From Bacteroidaceae bacterium (GTDB lineage Bacteria; Bacteroidota; Bacteroidia; Bacteroidales; Bacteroidaceae), in NCBI GenBank assembly GCA_017938245.1, contig JAGBBX010000038.1, positions 1-64,000 of the forward strand: DNA of 64,000 bases, read 5' to 3'. The position numbers were made by a program, and so were the translations under genes. Every line of letters begins with the position of its first letter. The first letter of the stretch is position 1. Below are positions 28,361-36,992 of the stretch, piece after piece. The notes beneath the pieces were generated by a model. It saw only the letters and a list, made by a program, of their open reading frames with translations. It did not search any database and was not told the DNA's origin.

Positions 28361-28376
28361 TTTAGAAGCTGTTTAA
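28361..28376 (-). repeat. Recurrent leader motif TTAAACAGCTTCTAAA, copy upstream of ABC-F
   Basis: The minus strand reads TTAAACAGCTTCTAAA, 12 bases before the ABC-F TTG start. The same 16 bases occur directly upstream of adk (48388-48403), with looser copies elsewhere. It lies in the likely 5' untranslated region. Confidence 0.5.
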
Positions 28377-28431
28377 TATTGCGCGAAATTACTCTTTTTC
28401 GTCGAGATATGCAAGATGTTGATATTTTGAC

Positions 28432-28439
28432 TATCTTCG
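28432..28439 (+). promoter_or_regulatory. -7 box upstream of the LRR gene
   Basis: TATCTTCG, the promoter variant seen repeatedly in this window, 30 bases before the start codon at 28470. Confidence 0.45.
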
Positions 28440-28469
28440 CGGAAAGAAAATTATAGAAAGCATTTGACA

Positions 28470-29429
28470 ATGGTAGTAAAAATCAACGGTATAAATTTTA
28501 ATCTCGACGCTGCGGATAAGTGCGCTGCAGTTGCAAAAGGTGTGTATAAGGGCGAGGTTGTTATTCCCTCGGCAGTAGAGCACGACGGGGTGGAGTATTA
28601 TGTGTCGGCTGTGGGCGAGGGGGCTTTTGCTTCGTGCGAGCAACTCTCTTCTGTCACTATTCCCGATAGCGTGCGCGCAATTGGCGCATCGGCATTCAAG
28701 GGGTGTGCAGCGTTACAGAATGTAGCTCTTGCCGATAAAGTTCTTATTATCGGCAGTGGAGCTTTCTCGGGATGTACTGCGCTTAAGAGTATATGTCTGC
28801 CCGAGTATCTTGTGGGCATCGAGGCTTCTTTGTTCGAGGGATGCGCTGCACTTGAGCGTGTTGTTGTCGGTAGTAGTATTGATATTGTCGATGAGTATGC
28901 TTTCTGTGGCTGTGAATCGCTTAAAGAACTGAATTTGCCTTTTGGCGTAAAGAGCATTGGCAGTTGGGCTTTTCGCGGATGTAAGGCTCTGCGCAGCATA
29001 GTACTTCCTGATAGTGTGACAGCTATAAATAAAGGCGCCTTTTGGGAGTGTGAGTCGTTAGAGGAATTTACTCTGCCTCCAAGCGTAAATATCGTAGAGC
29101 AGGGTATTCTTGCAAAGTGTGTTTCGTTGCAGAAGGTTAATATTCACGATGGGGTACTCAGCGTTGGATACGGTGCTTTTTACTACTGCCCATCGCTTCC
29201 CGAGATTTGTTTGCCACAGTCACTGCAATCGGTTGAGGAACAGGCCTTTCGCGGTTGCAGCGCTCTCAGACGTCTGCAAATAGATGCCGAGGCTGCGCCT
29301 ATGTGCTCTCGTGACATTGCCGATGCAGGGGTATATGCCAATGCGGTGCTTTATGTTCCGCAGGGCTGTGTCGGGGAGTATGGTTTTGCGCGTGTGTGGA
29401 GTAAATTCGATAATGTCGAGGAGATATAA
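28470..29429 (+). CDS. BspA-type leucine-rich repeat protein (LRR_5), no export signal
   Basis: A 319-residue protein built almost entirely of about ten tandem LRR_5 repeats of roughly 23 residues with the pattern GxxAFxGCxxLxxIxLPxSVxxI (for example AIGASAFKGCAALQNVALAD and SIGSWAFRGCKALRSIVLPD). ATG 28470 was chosen over the in-frame TTG at 28464. Unlike surface BspA proteins there is no signal peptide, lipobox, sorting domain or membrane segment; it starts MVVKINGINFNLDAADK. It is therefore probably cytoplasmic, or exported by an unseen route. The role is unknown; such repeats usually bind proteins. It is a single-gene unit with its own promoter and terminator. Confidence 0.85.
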   Translation: MVVKINGINFNLDAADKCAAVAKGVYKGEVVIPSAVEHDGVEYYVSAVGEGAFASCEQLSSVTIPDSVRAIGASAFKGCAALQNVALADKVLIIGSGAFSGCTALKSICLPEYLVGIEASLFEGCAALERVVVGSSIDIVDEYAFCGCESLKELNLPFGVKSIGSWAFRGCKALRSIVLPDSVTAINKGAFWECESLEEFTLPPSVNIVEQGILAKCVSLQKVNIHDGVLSVGYGAFYYCPSLPEICLPQSLQSVEEQAFRGCSALRRLQIDAEAAPMCSRDIADAGVYANAVLYVPQGCVGEYGFARVWSKFDNVEEI

Positions 29430-29452
29430 GAGACTTCTTACAAGATAGAGAT

Positions 29453-29492
29453 AATTAAAAAACGATGCTCAATCGAGCATCGTTTTTTAATT
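29453..29492. terminator. Bidirectional terminator between the LRR gene and argF'
   Basis: AATTAAAAAACGATGCTC and GAGCATCGTTTTTTAATT form a perfect 18-bp stem with an AATC loop and T/A-rich flanks, between two converging genes. Confidence 0.92.
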
Positions 29493-29506
29493 GCTGATGA
29501 AAAAGA

Positions 29507-30460
29507 TTAAAGGCTCTCTAAGATGCGTTTAAGTACTACCGTTGCCGAAATTTCACGGTTGGCAGCCTCGGGAATTACGAGTGAACCAGGACTCTCTATT
29601 ACATCGTCGGTTACAATCATATTACGACGTACTGGTAGGCAGTGCATAAAGAATGCATTGTCGGTAACGGCCATCTGACGGTCGCTGACTGTCCAACTGC
29701 GGTCGGTAGATAGTACTTTTCCATAGTTCTCATCGCTGTATGCTGCCCAGTTTTTTGCATATATGAAGTGTGCTCCCTCGAATGCTTTCATCTGGTCGTA
29801 CTCAACGCGTGCGTTACCAACGAATGAAGGGTCGAGTTCGTATCCCTTGGGGTGGGTGATGACAAAATCGTAGTCGGCGGCGTTCATCCACTCGGCGAAT
29901 GAGTTTGGGACGGCTTGTGGCAGTGCTTTGGGGTGGGGAGCCCAAGTGAGAACTACTTTAGGGCGCTCTACGCGTTTGTGTTCCTCTATGGTAATGAGGT
30001 CGGCAAAACTCTGAAGAGGGTGGCGTGTCGCAGCCTCCATCGAGAATACGGGACGGCCCGAGTATTTTATGAACTGATTGAGTATTACCTCGTTATAGTC
30101 GTCGCTCTTGTTTTCGAAACGGGCGAATGAGCGTACACCTATTACGTCGCAATAGCTGCCCATTACAGGTATTGCCTCAAGAATATGCTCGGGACGGTCT
30201 CCATCCATAATGACTCCTCGTTCGGTCTCTAATTTCCAGGCACCCTGGTTGATATCGAGCACAATGACGTTCATTCCTAAATTAAGGGCGGCTTTCTGTG
30301 TGCTCAGTCGGGTACGCAGGCTGGAATTGAAAAATACCATCATAAGGGTCTTGTTGCGGCCAAGATGGTTGTATTTGAAGCGATCGGCCTTTATCTCAAG
30401 CGCTTCTCTGACAGCGGCCTTAAGGTCGCCAATGTCTTTAACCGATGTAAAATGTCTCAT
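29507..30460 (-). CDS. argF': N-succinylornithine carbamoyltransferase
   Basis: The enzyme transfers a carbamoyl group to an N-acylated ornithine in the arginine pathway used by Bacteroidetes. The true start is ATG 30460 (317 aa, MRHFTSVKDIGDLK); the longer upstream reading runs through tamB codons. The carbamoyl-phosphate motif is SSLRTRLST (about 46-54) and the C-terminal HCLPVRRNM is intact. Residue 90 is proline (DGDRPEH), the residue that marks succinylornithine specificity in the Bacteroides fragilis enzyme, in contrast to glutamate in the acetylornithine enzyme of Xanthomonas. Its start is 10 bp from the end of tamB. Confidence 0.93.
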   Translation of the reverse strand: MRHFTSVKDIGDLKAAVREALEIKADRFKYNHLGRNKTLMMVFFNSSLRTRLSTQKAALNLGMNVIVLDINQGAWKLETERGVIMDGDRPEHILEAIPVMGSYCDVIGVRSFARFENKSDDYNEVILNQFIKYSGRPVFSMEAATRHPLQSFADLITIEEHKRVERPKVVLTWAPHPKALPQAVPNSFAEWMNAADYDFVITHPKGYELDPSFVGNARVEYDQMKAFEGAHFIYAKNWAAYSDENYGKVLSTDRSWTVSDRQMAVTDNAFFMHCLPVRRNMIVTDDVIESPGSLVIPEAANREISATVVLKRILESL

Positions 30461-30470
30461 ATATAATAGT

Positions 30471-33400
30471 TTATTTGTTCTGTTCTTCTTTTTCTTCTTT
30501 TTTATTGTTTCTTTTGAATGGCGACAGCCAATGGTTGAAATCGTGGCGAAGCAATATACCAACACCTTGTGTGGTGAGCGTTGTTCGCGAGAAATATCGG
30601 TCATTGGTCTTGTTATATGCTTTTAGGCTTATGTTTCCGCTCTTGTTCAGCAACCACTGTACGTCAAAGTCGCCGATAAAGTTTTTGTTGGCAAGAGGGT
30701 TTTCACGATATCCGAAATTACCGTTTATAAGCAGTCGGTTATCGAGCAGGCGACCTCTGAGCATACCTTCGACCTCCATACTGTTCCAACCCTTCTCGCT
30801 TGTTGTGAAATTACCCGAGAAGTCCCAATTGTTATTATCGGTTATTTGAGAAATCATATTATTCAACTGTCCCGAGATAGTACTTGAAATGAGCGACTCC
30901 ATAACTGTGGACGATTGGCTTTGTGTGTCTTGATTATTGTAGTCGTATGTGTAGAACTTGCCAATTCCTATGAGGTATATGAATTGCATATTGGTCTGCT
31001 CGGGAGTGCTTGTGGCGCTGGCCAACAGCTCACGCTCCTCTTCGTTACCATCGGGCAGTTCAATGCCGAATGTGAGGTTGGGACTCTGTAATGTACCGGT
31101 AATGTCCATAAGACAGTTTACTTTTACATTCTTACGTCTTTCGGCCGAGATGCTTAGGTCGGTTAGCGGTGCCGAGGGTACGGTGTATATTGTCTTTAAA
31201 TTAAGATTGGCAAGGAAGGGGTCGCCGTTAAAACCGAGTGTACTTCCAGGTTGTATATTAAACTCCTTGGGAAATATGTCCTGCATAGTGAACTTATATG
31301 TTCCACGAGTGAGATTTAGATTACCTTTCATACTGAATCCCTCTTTTTCGTCGTATACAGCATTTATGGGGCCACTTCCGTAAATGTCGATGTAGTCGTC
31401 GGTAATTGTGTTGGTGTAGACACGTAATTGCATTCCGGGAGTAACATTTATCATAAAATCAAGGCGCAGGCGGCTTAGAATATCATTCGTGGGCTTTTCT
31501 GACACTAAAGACTCTTCGGTGAGGATTGTACTTTGTCGTGCGCGACGGTCGGTAAAGGTTACGAAGCGGTTATCGGTGGCTCCCTCAGGTCCGGCAGCGT
31601 TATAAACAAATTTTGAGTTGTTGTCGGTCTCTATCTCGGCGCTGAGGCTTATTCCGTTATCGTTGGCAATGAAATGGGCGTCTCCTGTAACGAATGCTGT
31701 TCCGTAGAATCCATTGTCACCAAATCTATCCTCTTCGTAAGCAAGGAGATTATCGGCTTTTATATCGAATAGGCAACCGAATCTTTTAAGACTGCTATGT
31801 GTTACGTCACCATTGAGTTTGCCTCGGTTACCGTATCTGTCACTGAATGATACATTATTGAATGATATTCTGTTTCGGGTAAAGTACACGGTGTCGCCCA
31901 ACAGATAGTATGTTGTGTTGGTGGGTTTCAGATGCAGGCTGCCTTTGGGAGATAATGCACCGTAAAGGTTTATATCTTTCATACGTCCGCGAATGTGAAT
32001 TTCGCCATTGACACGTCCGTCGACATTGTCAAGGAAACTGCTTAGCATATGGTTAAGAAACTCAATACGGGCGCCGTCGGTGTGTACGCTGATGTTTAAT
32101 GTGTCGTTGGCAGGCGATACGAATCCTTGTGCTGTGCTGTGTGCATATGTACCGTCATAAATGCGTCCGTTAAGTAGTATGGCTTTTTTCTCCTCGTCCC
32201 AATTGCCATTGAATGACATCCAGCCCATTCGACCCTTCTCAAATGTGAAATCTTCTACTTCGAGGTTGGTCGAGAAACTTGGGCCGGCAAAGATACGTGC
32301 AACTTTTACATTGCCGCTTGCTCGGCCGCCAAAGTCTACAGGGTGGAAGTTTATAATGTTAAATAGTTCTTCAAGGTCGATTTTGTTAAGTGTGATATTG
32401 AGGCTGTCGTTTTCTTCGGCTCCCAATATACCGTTAACACTTAGTTGTCTCTTGTTGTTACGCAACGCAAAGTTGTCTATTTTAAAATGTTTGCCCTCGC
32501 CCTCGATATTACTCTTGGCGATGTTCCACACGCTGTCGTTGTAGATTATAATGCTTGGGTGCAGTTGTGCACTGATGTGTGTCAGCCCACTGTTTCTTCG
32601 GTTAAGTGTCAGGTCCAGAAGAATGTTTCCTCTGTTGACAGGAGTCCCCATACTATACCACTCTACATTGTTTTGCAGTGTGTCTTTTGTTATATCTCCC
32701 TTTAGTCCTATTCTTATATCGTTGTTGTTTGTTCGGCTATCATTGCTTGCCGAGCGTACGAGTTCGCCATTATACGAGAGCATATTCTTGTTGGCGGTGG
32801 TATTGATGCTTATGTTACGGTAGTGACTACCCATAAGTGTGGTGTTGTTGAAATTTGCAGCCAGCTCGGCTGAATTGCTCTTGTCATTTATGTTACCGAA
32901 TATTTTAGAAGTTCCTCTTATACAAAATGGCAGGTTAAAAAGGTGGCTTATAATTTCGCTGTTGTTTATGTTTATATCAAAGACAAAATTGCTCTCTTCG
33001 GCAGCTCTGTTACCTTCGATACCAAGTGCCGGGAGATGGCTGTTGATAATATTTGCTATACTGTTTGCCAATCCGCTATATGAGTAATAACCCATAATAT
33101 AGCCATTTGCAATATCCGAGTCTATGAAGAGCTTTCGTTGTTCGTCCAATGAGTTGTCGGCAATGTGTATATGTCTTATCTTCCAATACTTCTGTGGTGT
33201 CTGTAACTTGAAATTGTAGAGGTTGGCTTTTATTATAGAGTGGTTGGGAATATCACCCGATAGCTCCGATGTAAAGTCGAACGAGATTTTGCTATCTTTC
33301 AGATGTTCGGTAAGTCCCAGACTGTGTGGCATTATAGAGTCGGCGGTAATACTTACAGAGTAATATGGCAACCCGTTCAGGCTGCTCTCGGTAAATGTAG

Positions 33401-34919
33401 CTGTTGCGCTGAGGTCGTTATCATCGGTACTTGCTGTAACTGCATATTTTGTGTTGTCTAACGATGCTTGAATGGTTATTGGCGCAAAGATACGTTCGTT
33501 ATACTGCAAGGAACTGATGATGGTTTTTGTCTCACCCGAATAACGTGTACTGTCGATGTAACTGCCACTTGTGGTAGAATGCAGAGTGCAGTGCCCGAAT
33601 CGGCTGTTACCGATTATACGCCCGATATTTAACTTTTCGCTGGTGCTCTCGATGTTGTATGTGCCTTTTTTGTCTGTGGCAATTTTTATGTTAACTTCGC
33701 CACAGTCTGTATTTAGAGCAATTGTTCCATTGACGAATTTTCCTTGTGCAATAACATTGCTCTTTAATGACAAATCACCTAAACGCTCTTTTATCTCTTG
33801 TGCAGTGGTGGAGTCGGGGAGGATGGCTCCAATTTCTGTTATCCCTTTTCCGTTAATCTTGCACGATGCTATCTGTACTTTGTAGCTTTTGGTGTTATCG
33901 CTCTTACCGGCCGAGAGATTGGCTTTTATGCTTATTCCTTCGCTCGATGTGGCCAATGTTCCATTATCGATGCTTATTGCTTTGTCGCTTCCTTTAAACG
34001 GCAGGCTGAAATTGAATGTCGGAATCTTGTTACCAATAGGCAGAATGGCAGCAATATCCCGTCCATCGATTCTCGAAGCGTTAATTACTCCATTATAGGT
34101 GAGTGATGAGACTGCTTTTGTGCTATCGTCAATGGTGTAGGTCGCTGTTATCGAGGGTATCTCTATGAGGCTGTGCGGTAGCTCTAATGAGAATTTGGTG
34201 AGTGCAGCAGTGCTTCTCGATGCAGCTAAGTTAGCCCTCAAACGCTTTAAGGTAAGTCCCGATGCCTCTTTGCCCGAAACTCTTCTCACGTATAGGCTTA
34301 ATGTATCGGTATTGAAATTTCGTAGCGAGATGTTGGCAGCAATATCATCTATGCTGATATGTGACGGAGAGAAGATTCCCTTCTCGGGTAGCGGCTCGCT
34401 CTTTACATTGTATGTGAACTTTCCATCGTAAATGTGCACCTGTCCCACCTTTATGTGCGGTAGTGTGGCAGAGGGTGTGCTGTCGTTGTCGGCAAGTAGG
34501 TCGAGTATAAATTGTATATTTGTTTCAGAGTCGGCAGTTTCGCGAGTTATATTCACTTTCGGCTCCTCTATTGTTACGGTGTTAATGCGCACCTCTTCCT
34601 GTAACAGGAATATTGGCGAGGCGTGTAATGTCAGACGTTTAATGCTTGCCAATGTGTCGTTAGCGAGGTCTTTCAGCAGAATACCGTTGATATCTATTTT
34701 ATTGAGGTGACGCACCGAAACACCGTCAATCGTCAAGGTGATATGTTCGATATTTTGTACGTAATTAGATATATACCTTGCTATTCGATGCTGTACAGCG
34801 TCGATTCTTAACAGTAGGGATGAGGCGTATGCTATGAAAACAACCGCTACCGTCGTAAATAATATTCTTTTTAGCTTTTTTATATAGTAATATATTATTG
34901 GTGCGCGAAGATACAACAA
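30471..34919 (-). CDS. tamB: TamB-like translocation and assembly module protein (DUF490)
   Basis: A 1482-residue envelope protein with one N-terminal membrane anchor (ILFTTVAVVFIAYASSLLL) and a very long beta-rich periplasmic body. The C-terminal DUF490/TamB domain is recognisable (LNLTRGTYKFTMQDIFPKEFNIQPG, LLASATSTPEQTNMQFIYLIG), ending in a lysine/glutamate tail. TamB-type proteins bridge inner and outer membranes and help move phospholipid and assemble outer-membrane proteins. No ATG begins the frame: the options are TTG 34919 or TTG 34916, which overlap a -7-like TATCTTCG. The start is therefore uncertain. The neighbouring argF' follows by 10 bp. Confidence 0.9.
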   Translation of the reverse strand: MLYLRAPIIYYYIKKLKRILFTTVAVVFIAYASSLLLRIDAVQHRIARYISNYVQNIEHITLTIDGVSVRHLNKIDINGILLKDLANDTLASIKRLTLHASPIFLLQEEVRINTVTIEEPKVNITRETADSETNIQFILDLLADNDSTPSATLPHIKVGQVHIYDGKFTYNVKSEPLPEKGIFSPSHISIDDIAANISLRNFNTDTLSLYVRRVSGKEASGLTLKRLRANLAASRSTAALTKFSLELPHSLIEIPSITATYTIDDSTKAVSSLTYNGVINASRIDGRDIAAILPIGNKIPTFNFSLPFKGSDKAISIDNGTLATSSEGISIKANLSAGKSDNTKSYKVQIASCKINGKGITEIGAILPDSTTAQEIKERLGDLSLKSNVIAQGKFVNGTIALNTDCGEVNIKIATDKKGTYNIESTSEKLNIGRIIGNSRFGHCTLHSTTSGSYIDSTRYSGETKTIISSLQYNERIFAPITIQASLDNTKYAVTASTDDNDLSATATFTESSLNGLPYYSVSITADSIMPHSLGLTEHLKDSKISFDFTSELSGDIPNHSIIKANLYNFKLQTPQKYWKIRHIHIADNSLDEQRKLFIDSDIANGYIMGYYSYSGLANSIANIINSHLPALGIEGNRAAEESNFVFDININNSEIISHLFNLPFCIRGTSKIFGNINDKSNSAELAANFNNTTLMGSHYRNISINTTANKNMLSYNGELVRSASNDSRTNNNDIRIGLKGDITKDTLQNNVEWYSMGTPVNRGNILLDLTLNRRNSGLTHISAQLHPSIIIYNDSVWNIAKSNIEGEGKHFKIDNFALRNNKRQLSVNGILGAEENDSLNITLNKIDLEELFNIINFHPVDFGGRASGNVKVARIFAGPSFSTNLEVEDFTFEKGRMGWMSFNGNWDEEKKAILLNGRIYDGTYAHSTAQGFVSPANDTLNISVHTDGARIEFLNHMLSSFLDNVDGRVNGEIHIRGRMKDINLYGALSPKGSLHLKPTNTTYYLLGDTVYFTRNRISFNNVSFSDRYGNRGKLNGDVTHSSLKRFGCLFDIKADNLLAYEEDRFGDNGFYGTAFVTGDAHFIANDNGISLSAEIETDNNSKFVYNAAGPEGATDNRFVTFTDRRARQSTILTEESLVSEKPTNDILSRLRLDFMINVTPGMQLRVYTNTITDDYIDIYGSGPINAVYDEKEGFSMKGNLNLTRGTYKFTMQDIFPKEFNIQPGSTLGFNGDPFLANLNLKTIYTVPSAPLTDLSISAERRKNVKVNCLMDITGTLQSPNLTFGIELPDGNEEERELLASATSTPEQTNMQFIYLIGIGKFYTYDYNNQDTQSQSSTVMESLISSTISGQLNNMISQITDNNNWDFSGNFTTSEKGWNSMEVEGMLRGRLLDNRLLINGNFGYRENPLANKNFIGDFDVQWLLNKSGNISLKAYNKTNDRYFSRTTLTTQGVGILLRHDFNHWLSPFKRNNKKEEKEEQNK
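34906..34913 (-). promoter_or_regulatory. -7-like box overlapping the presumed tamB start
   Basis: The minus strand reads TATCTTCG inside the first codons of the tamB frame. If it is the promoter, translation must start further downstream at a non-standard codon; if TTG 34919 is the start, this match is chance. Confidence 0.3.
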
Positions 34920-35016
34920 ACGAGTGAAATAGACAACGTCTTCTTCTTTTTGTTATAAGATTAAAAATCTTTTGTTAAAGATTATTGTTTCTTTGATAAT
35001 AGTTAGTCGGTTTTAT

Positions 35017-35047
35017 TTTGAATTGGCACCGATTTTTAGTATTTTTG
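35017..35047 (+). promoter_or_regulatory. Promoter of the SLC13 permease gene
   Basis: TTTG at 35017-35020, a 19-base spacer, and TATTTTTG at 35040-35047 match both Bacteroidetes promoter elements exactly. The ATG follows 53 bases downstream. Confidence 0.75.
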
Positions 35048-35100
35048 CAAAATTGTTTTTATACAGTGTCTCTCTTTGAATTGCTAATCTGTTGGATATT

Positions 35101-36948
35101 ATGATTATAACTCTTTTGATTCTGCTACTGTCGGTTGTTTTCTTTGTAAATGGCCGGGTGCGTTCCGATATTGTAGCGTTGTGCTCGCTTGTGGCTCTAT
35201 TGGTATTTAATATACTGACACCTGCCGAGGCTCTCTCGGGATTCTCAAACAGTGTGGTTGTAATGATGATAGGGCTATTTGTCGTAGGCGGTGCTATTTT
35301 CCAGACGGGACTTGCAAAAATGATAAGTTCCAAACTTATGAAACTTGCAGGTAACAGCGAGACTAAACTCTTTTTGCTTGTGATGCTGGTGACATCGGCA
35401 ATCGGTGCATTTGTGAGTAATACCGGTACGGTGGCACTTCTTTTACCTATCGTAGTCAGTATGGCTATGAATATGAAGATGAACCCCTCGCGTCTGCTTA
35501 TGCCACTTGCTTTTGCAAGCAGTATGGGTGGTATGATGACACTCATTGGTACACCTCCAAACCTTGTTGTTAACAATGCTCTCGTAAAAGGAGGATACGA
35601 GGCTCTTTCGTTTTTCTCGTTCACTCCCGTTGGTTTGGTGTGTGTTGTTGTGGGTGTAATTGTTCTTATGCCACTTACAAAGTGGTTTCTTGCCAAGCCC
35701 GGTACGCTTAGTGGCGAGAGCGCGGGTGCAGGAAAGTCGTTGAAAACCCTTGTAAAAGAGTATGGAATATCAAACAGCTTACATCGTTTACAGGTATTAT
35801 CCGACTCTAAGCTGTTAGGTAAGATGATTGTAGAGCTTGATGCTCGCAGTAAATACGGAATAAATATCCTTGAGGTGCGTCGTGTCGAAAATTCGCAGAA
35901 TCGTCTGCTGAAAAAGGTGATACAGATAGCTGCCGAGTCGGATACAGTTCTCAGCGATGGAGATATTCTCTTTGTGACAGGCAATCGCGAGAGTGTGCAC
36001 GCATTCGCACAAGAGTATAATGCAAGATACATTTCCGAGGATAAGGGTAAAAGCCTCTCTTTGGACTTCTACGATATTGGTGTTGCCGAAATAGTGCTTA
36101 TGCCTTCATCAAGTTTTCTGAACAAAAAAATTAAGGAGGCCGAATTCCGTACACGCTATAATGTGAATATTCTGGGTATCTGCCGCAAGGGAAAATATAT
36201 TGTTCAGGGACTTGCCGAAGAGACTATACACAGTGGCGATTTGTTGCTTGTGCAGGGTACGTGGGATAATATCGCAAATCTCGAGAAGGAGACTAACGAG
36301 TGGATTGTGGTTGGCCGCCCGCTTGAGGAGGCTGCAAAGGTTACTCTCGACTATAAGGCGCCTTTGGCCGCAGGAATAATGTTGCTTATGATTGCGGCGA
36401 TGGTATTCGACTTTATACCCATTGAGCCTGTAACAGCTGTGATGATTGCAGGACTGCTAATGGTGCTTACCGGCTGTTTCCGAAATGTAGAGGCTGCATA
36501 TAAGACTATTAACTGGGAGAGCATCGTGCTTATTGCAGCGATGATGCCAATGTCTACTGCGCTCGAAAAAACAGGCGTTTCGGATTATATCTCAACCACC
36601 CTTGTAAGCAATGTTGGAACATATGGTCCCATTGCGCTTATGGCCGGAATATATTTTACCACCTCGCTTATGACAATGTTCATAAGCAACACTGCTACAG
36701 CTGTACTTTTGGCTCCTATAGCAATGAGTAGTGCTGTTCAATTGGGTGTTAATCCGACACCGTTCCTCATTGCTGTAGCGGTTGCTGCAAGTATGTGTTT
36801 TGCATCACCTTTCTCGACACCGCCAAATGCTCTTGTTATGCACGCGGGACAGTATAAGTTTGTGGATTATGTGAAAGTGGGTCTGCCTTTGCAAATTATT
36901 ATGGCTATTGTTATGATATTTGTGCTGCCGCTTCTTTTCCCATTTTAA
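35101..36948 (+). CDS. SLC13/DASS-family permease with TrkA-C (RCK_C) domains
   Basis: A 615-residue inner-membrane transporter, starting at ATG 35101 (MIITLLILLLSVVFFVNG). The two halves of the ion-transporter fold carry the family motifs: FVSNTGTVALLLPI and MMTLIGTPPNLVVNNAL in the first half, ISNTATAVLLAPIAM and FASPFSTPPNALVM in the second. Between them (about residues 205-405) are two soluble TrkA-C domains (SKYGINILEVRR... and RTRYNVNILGICRKGKYI...), which bind small ligands and gate transport. The substrate cannot be read from sequence; sulfate, dicarboxylates or other anions are possible. It has its own promoter, divergent from tamB. Confidence 0.88.
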   Translation: MIITLLILLLSVVFFVNGRVRSDIVALCSLVALLVFNILTPAEALSGFSNSVVVMMIGLFVVGGAIFQTGLAKMISSKLMKLAGNSETKLFLLVMLVTSAIGAFVSNTGTVALLLPIVVSMAMNMKMNPSRLLMPLAFASSMGGMMTLIGTPPNLVVNNALVKGGYEALSFFSFTPVGLVCVVVGVIVLMPLTKWFLAKPGTLSGESAGAGKSLKTLVKEYGISNSLHRLQVLSDSKLLGKMIVELDARSKYGINILEVRRVENSQNRLLKKVIQIAAESDTVLSDGDILFVTGNRESVHAFAQEYNARYISEDKGKSLSLDFYDIGVAEIVLMPSSSFLNKKIKEAEFRTRYNVNILGICRKGKYIVQGLAEETIHSGDLLLVQGTWDNIANLEKETNEWIVVGRPLEEAAKVTLDYKAPLAAGIMLLMIAAMVFDFIPIEPVTAVMIAGLLMVLTGCFRNVEAAYKTINWESIVLIAAMMPMSTALEKTGVSDYISTTLVSNVGTYGPIALMAGIYFTTSLMTMFISNTATAVLLAPIAMSSAVQLGVNPTPFLIAVAVAASMCFASPFSTPPNALVMHAGQYKFVDYVKVGLPLQIIMAIVMIFVLPLLFPF

Positions 36949-36957
36949 GAAATAGTA

Positions 36958-36965
36958 TAATTTTG
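36958..36965 (+). promoter_or_regulatory. -7 box upstream of the sigma-54 activator gene
   Basis: TAATTTTG matches TAnnTTTG exactly, 10 bp after the permease stop and 27 bases before the activator ATG. No -33 element is seen. Confidence 0.4.
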
Positions 36966-36992
36966 CAGAGTATTAGTGCCAGGTTGTAATAT

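Noticed and set aside
30461..30604. N-terminal extension of argF'
   Set aside because: It translates tamB's lysine-rich 3' end in another frame; the normal family start is ATG 30460.
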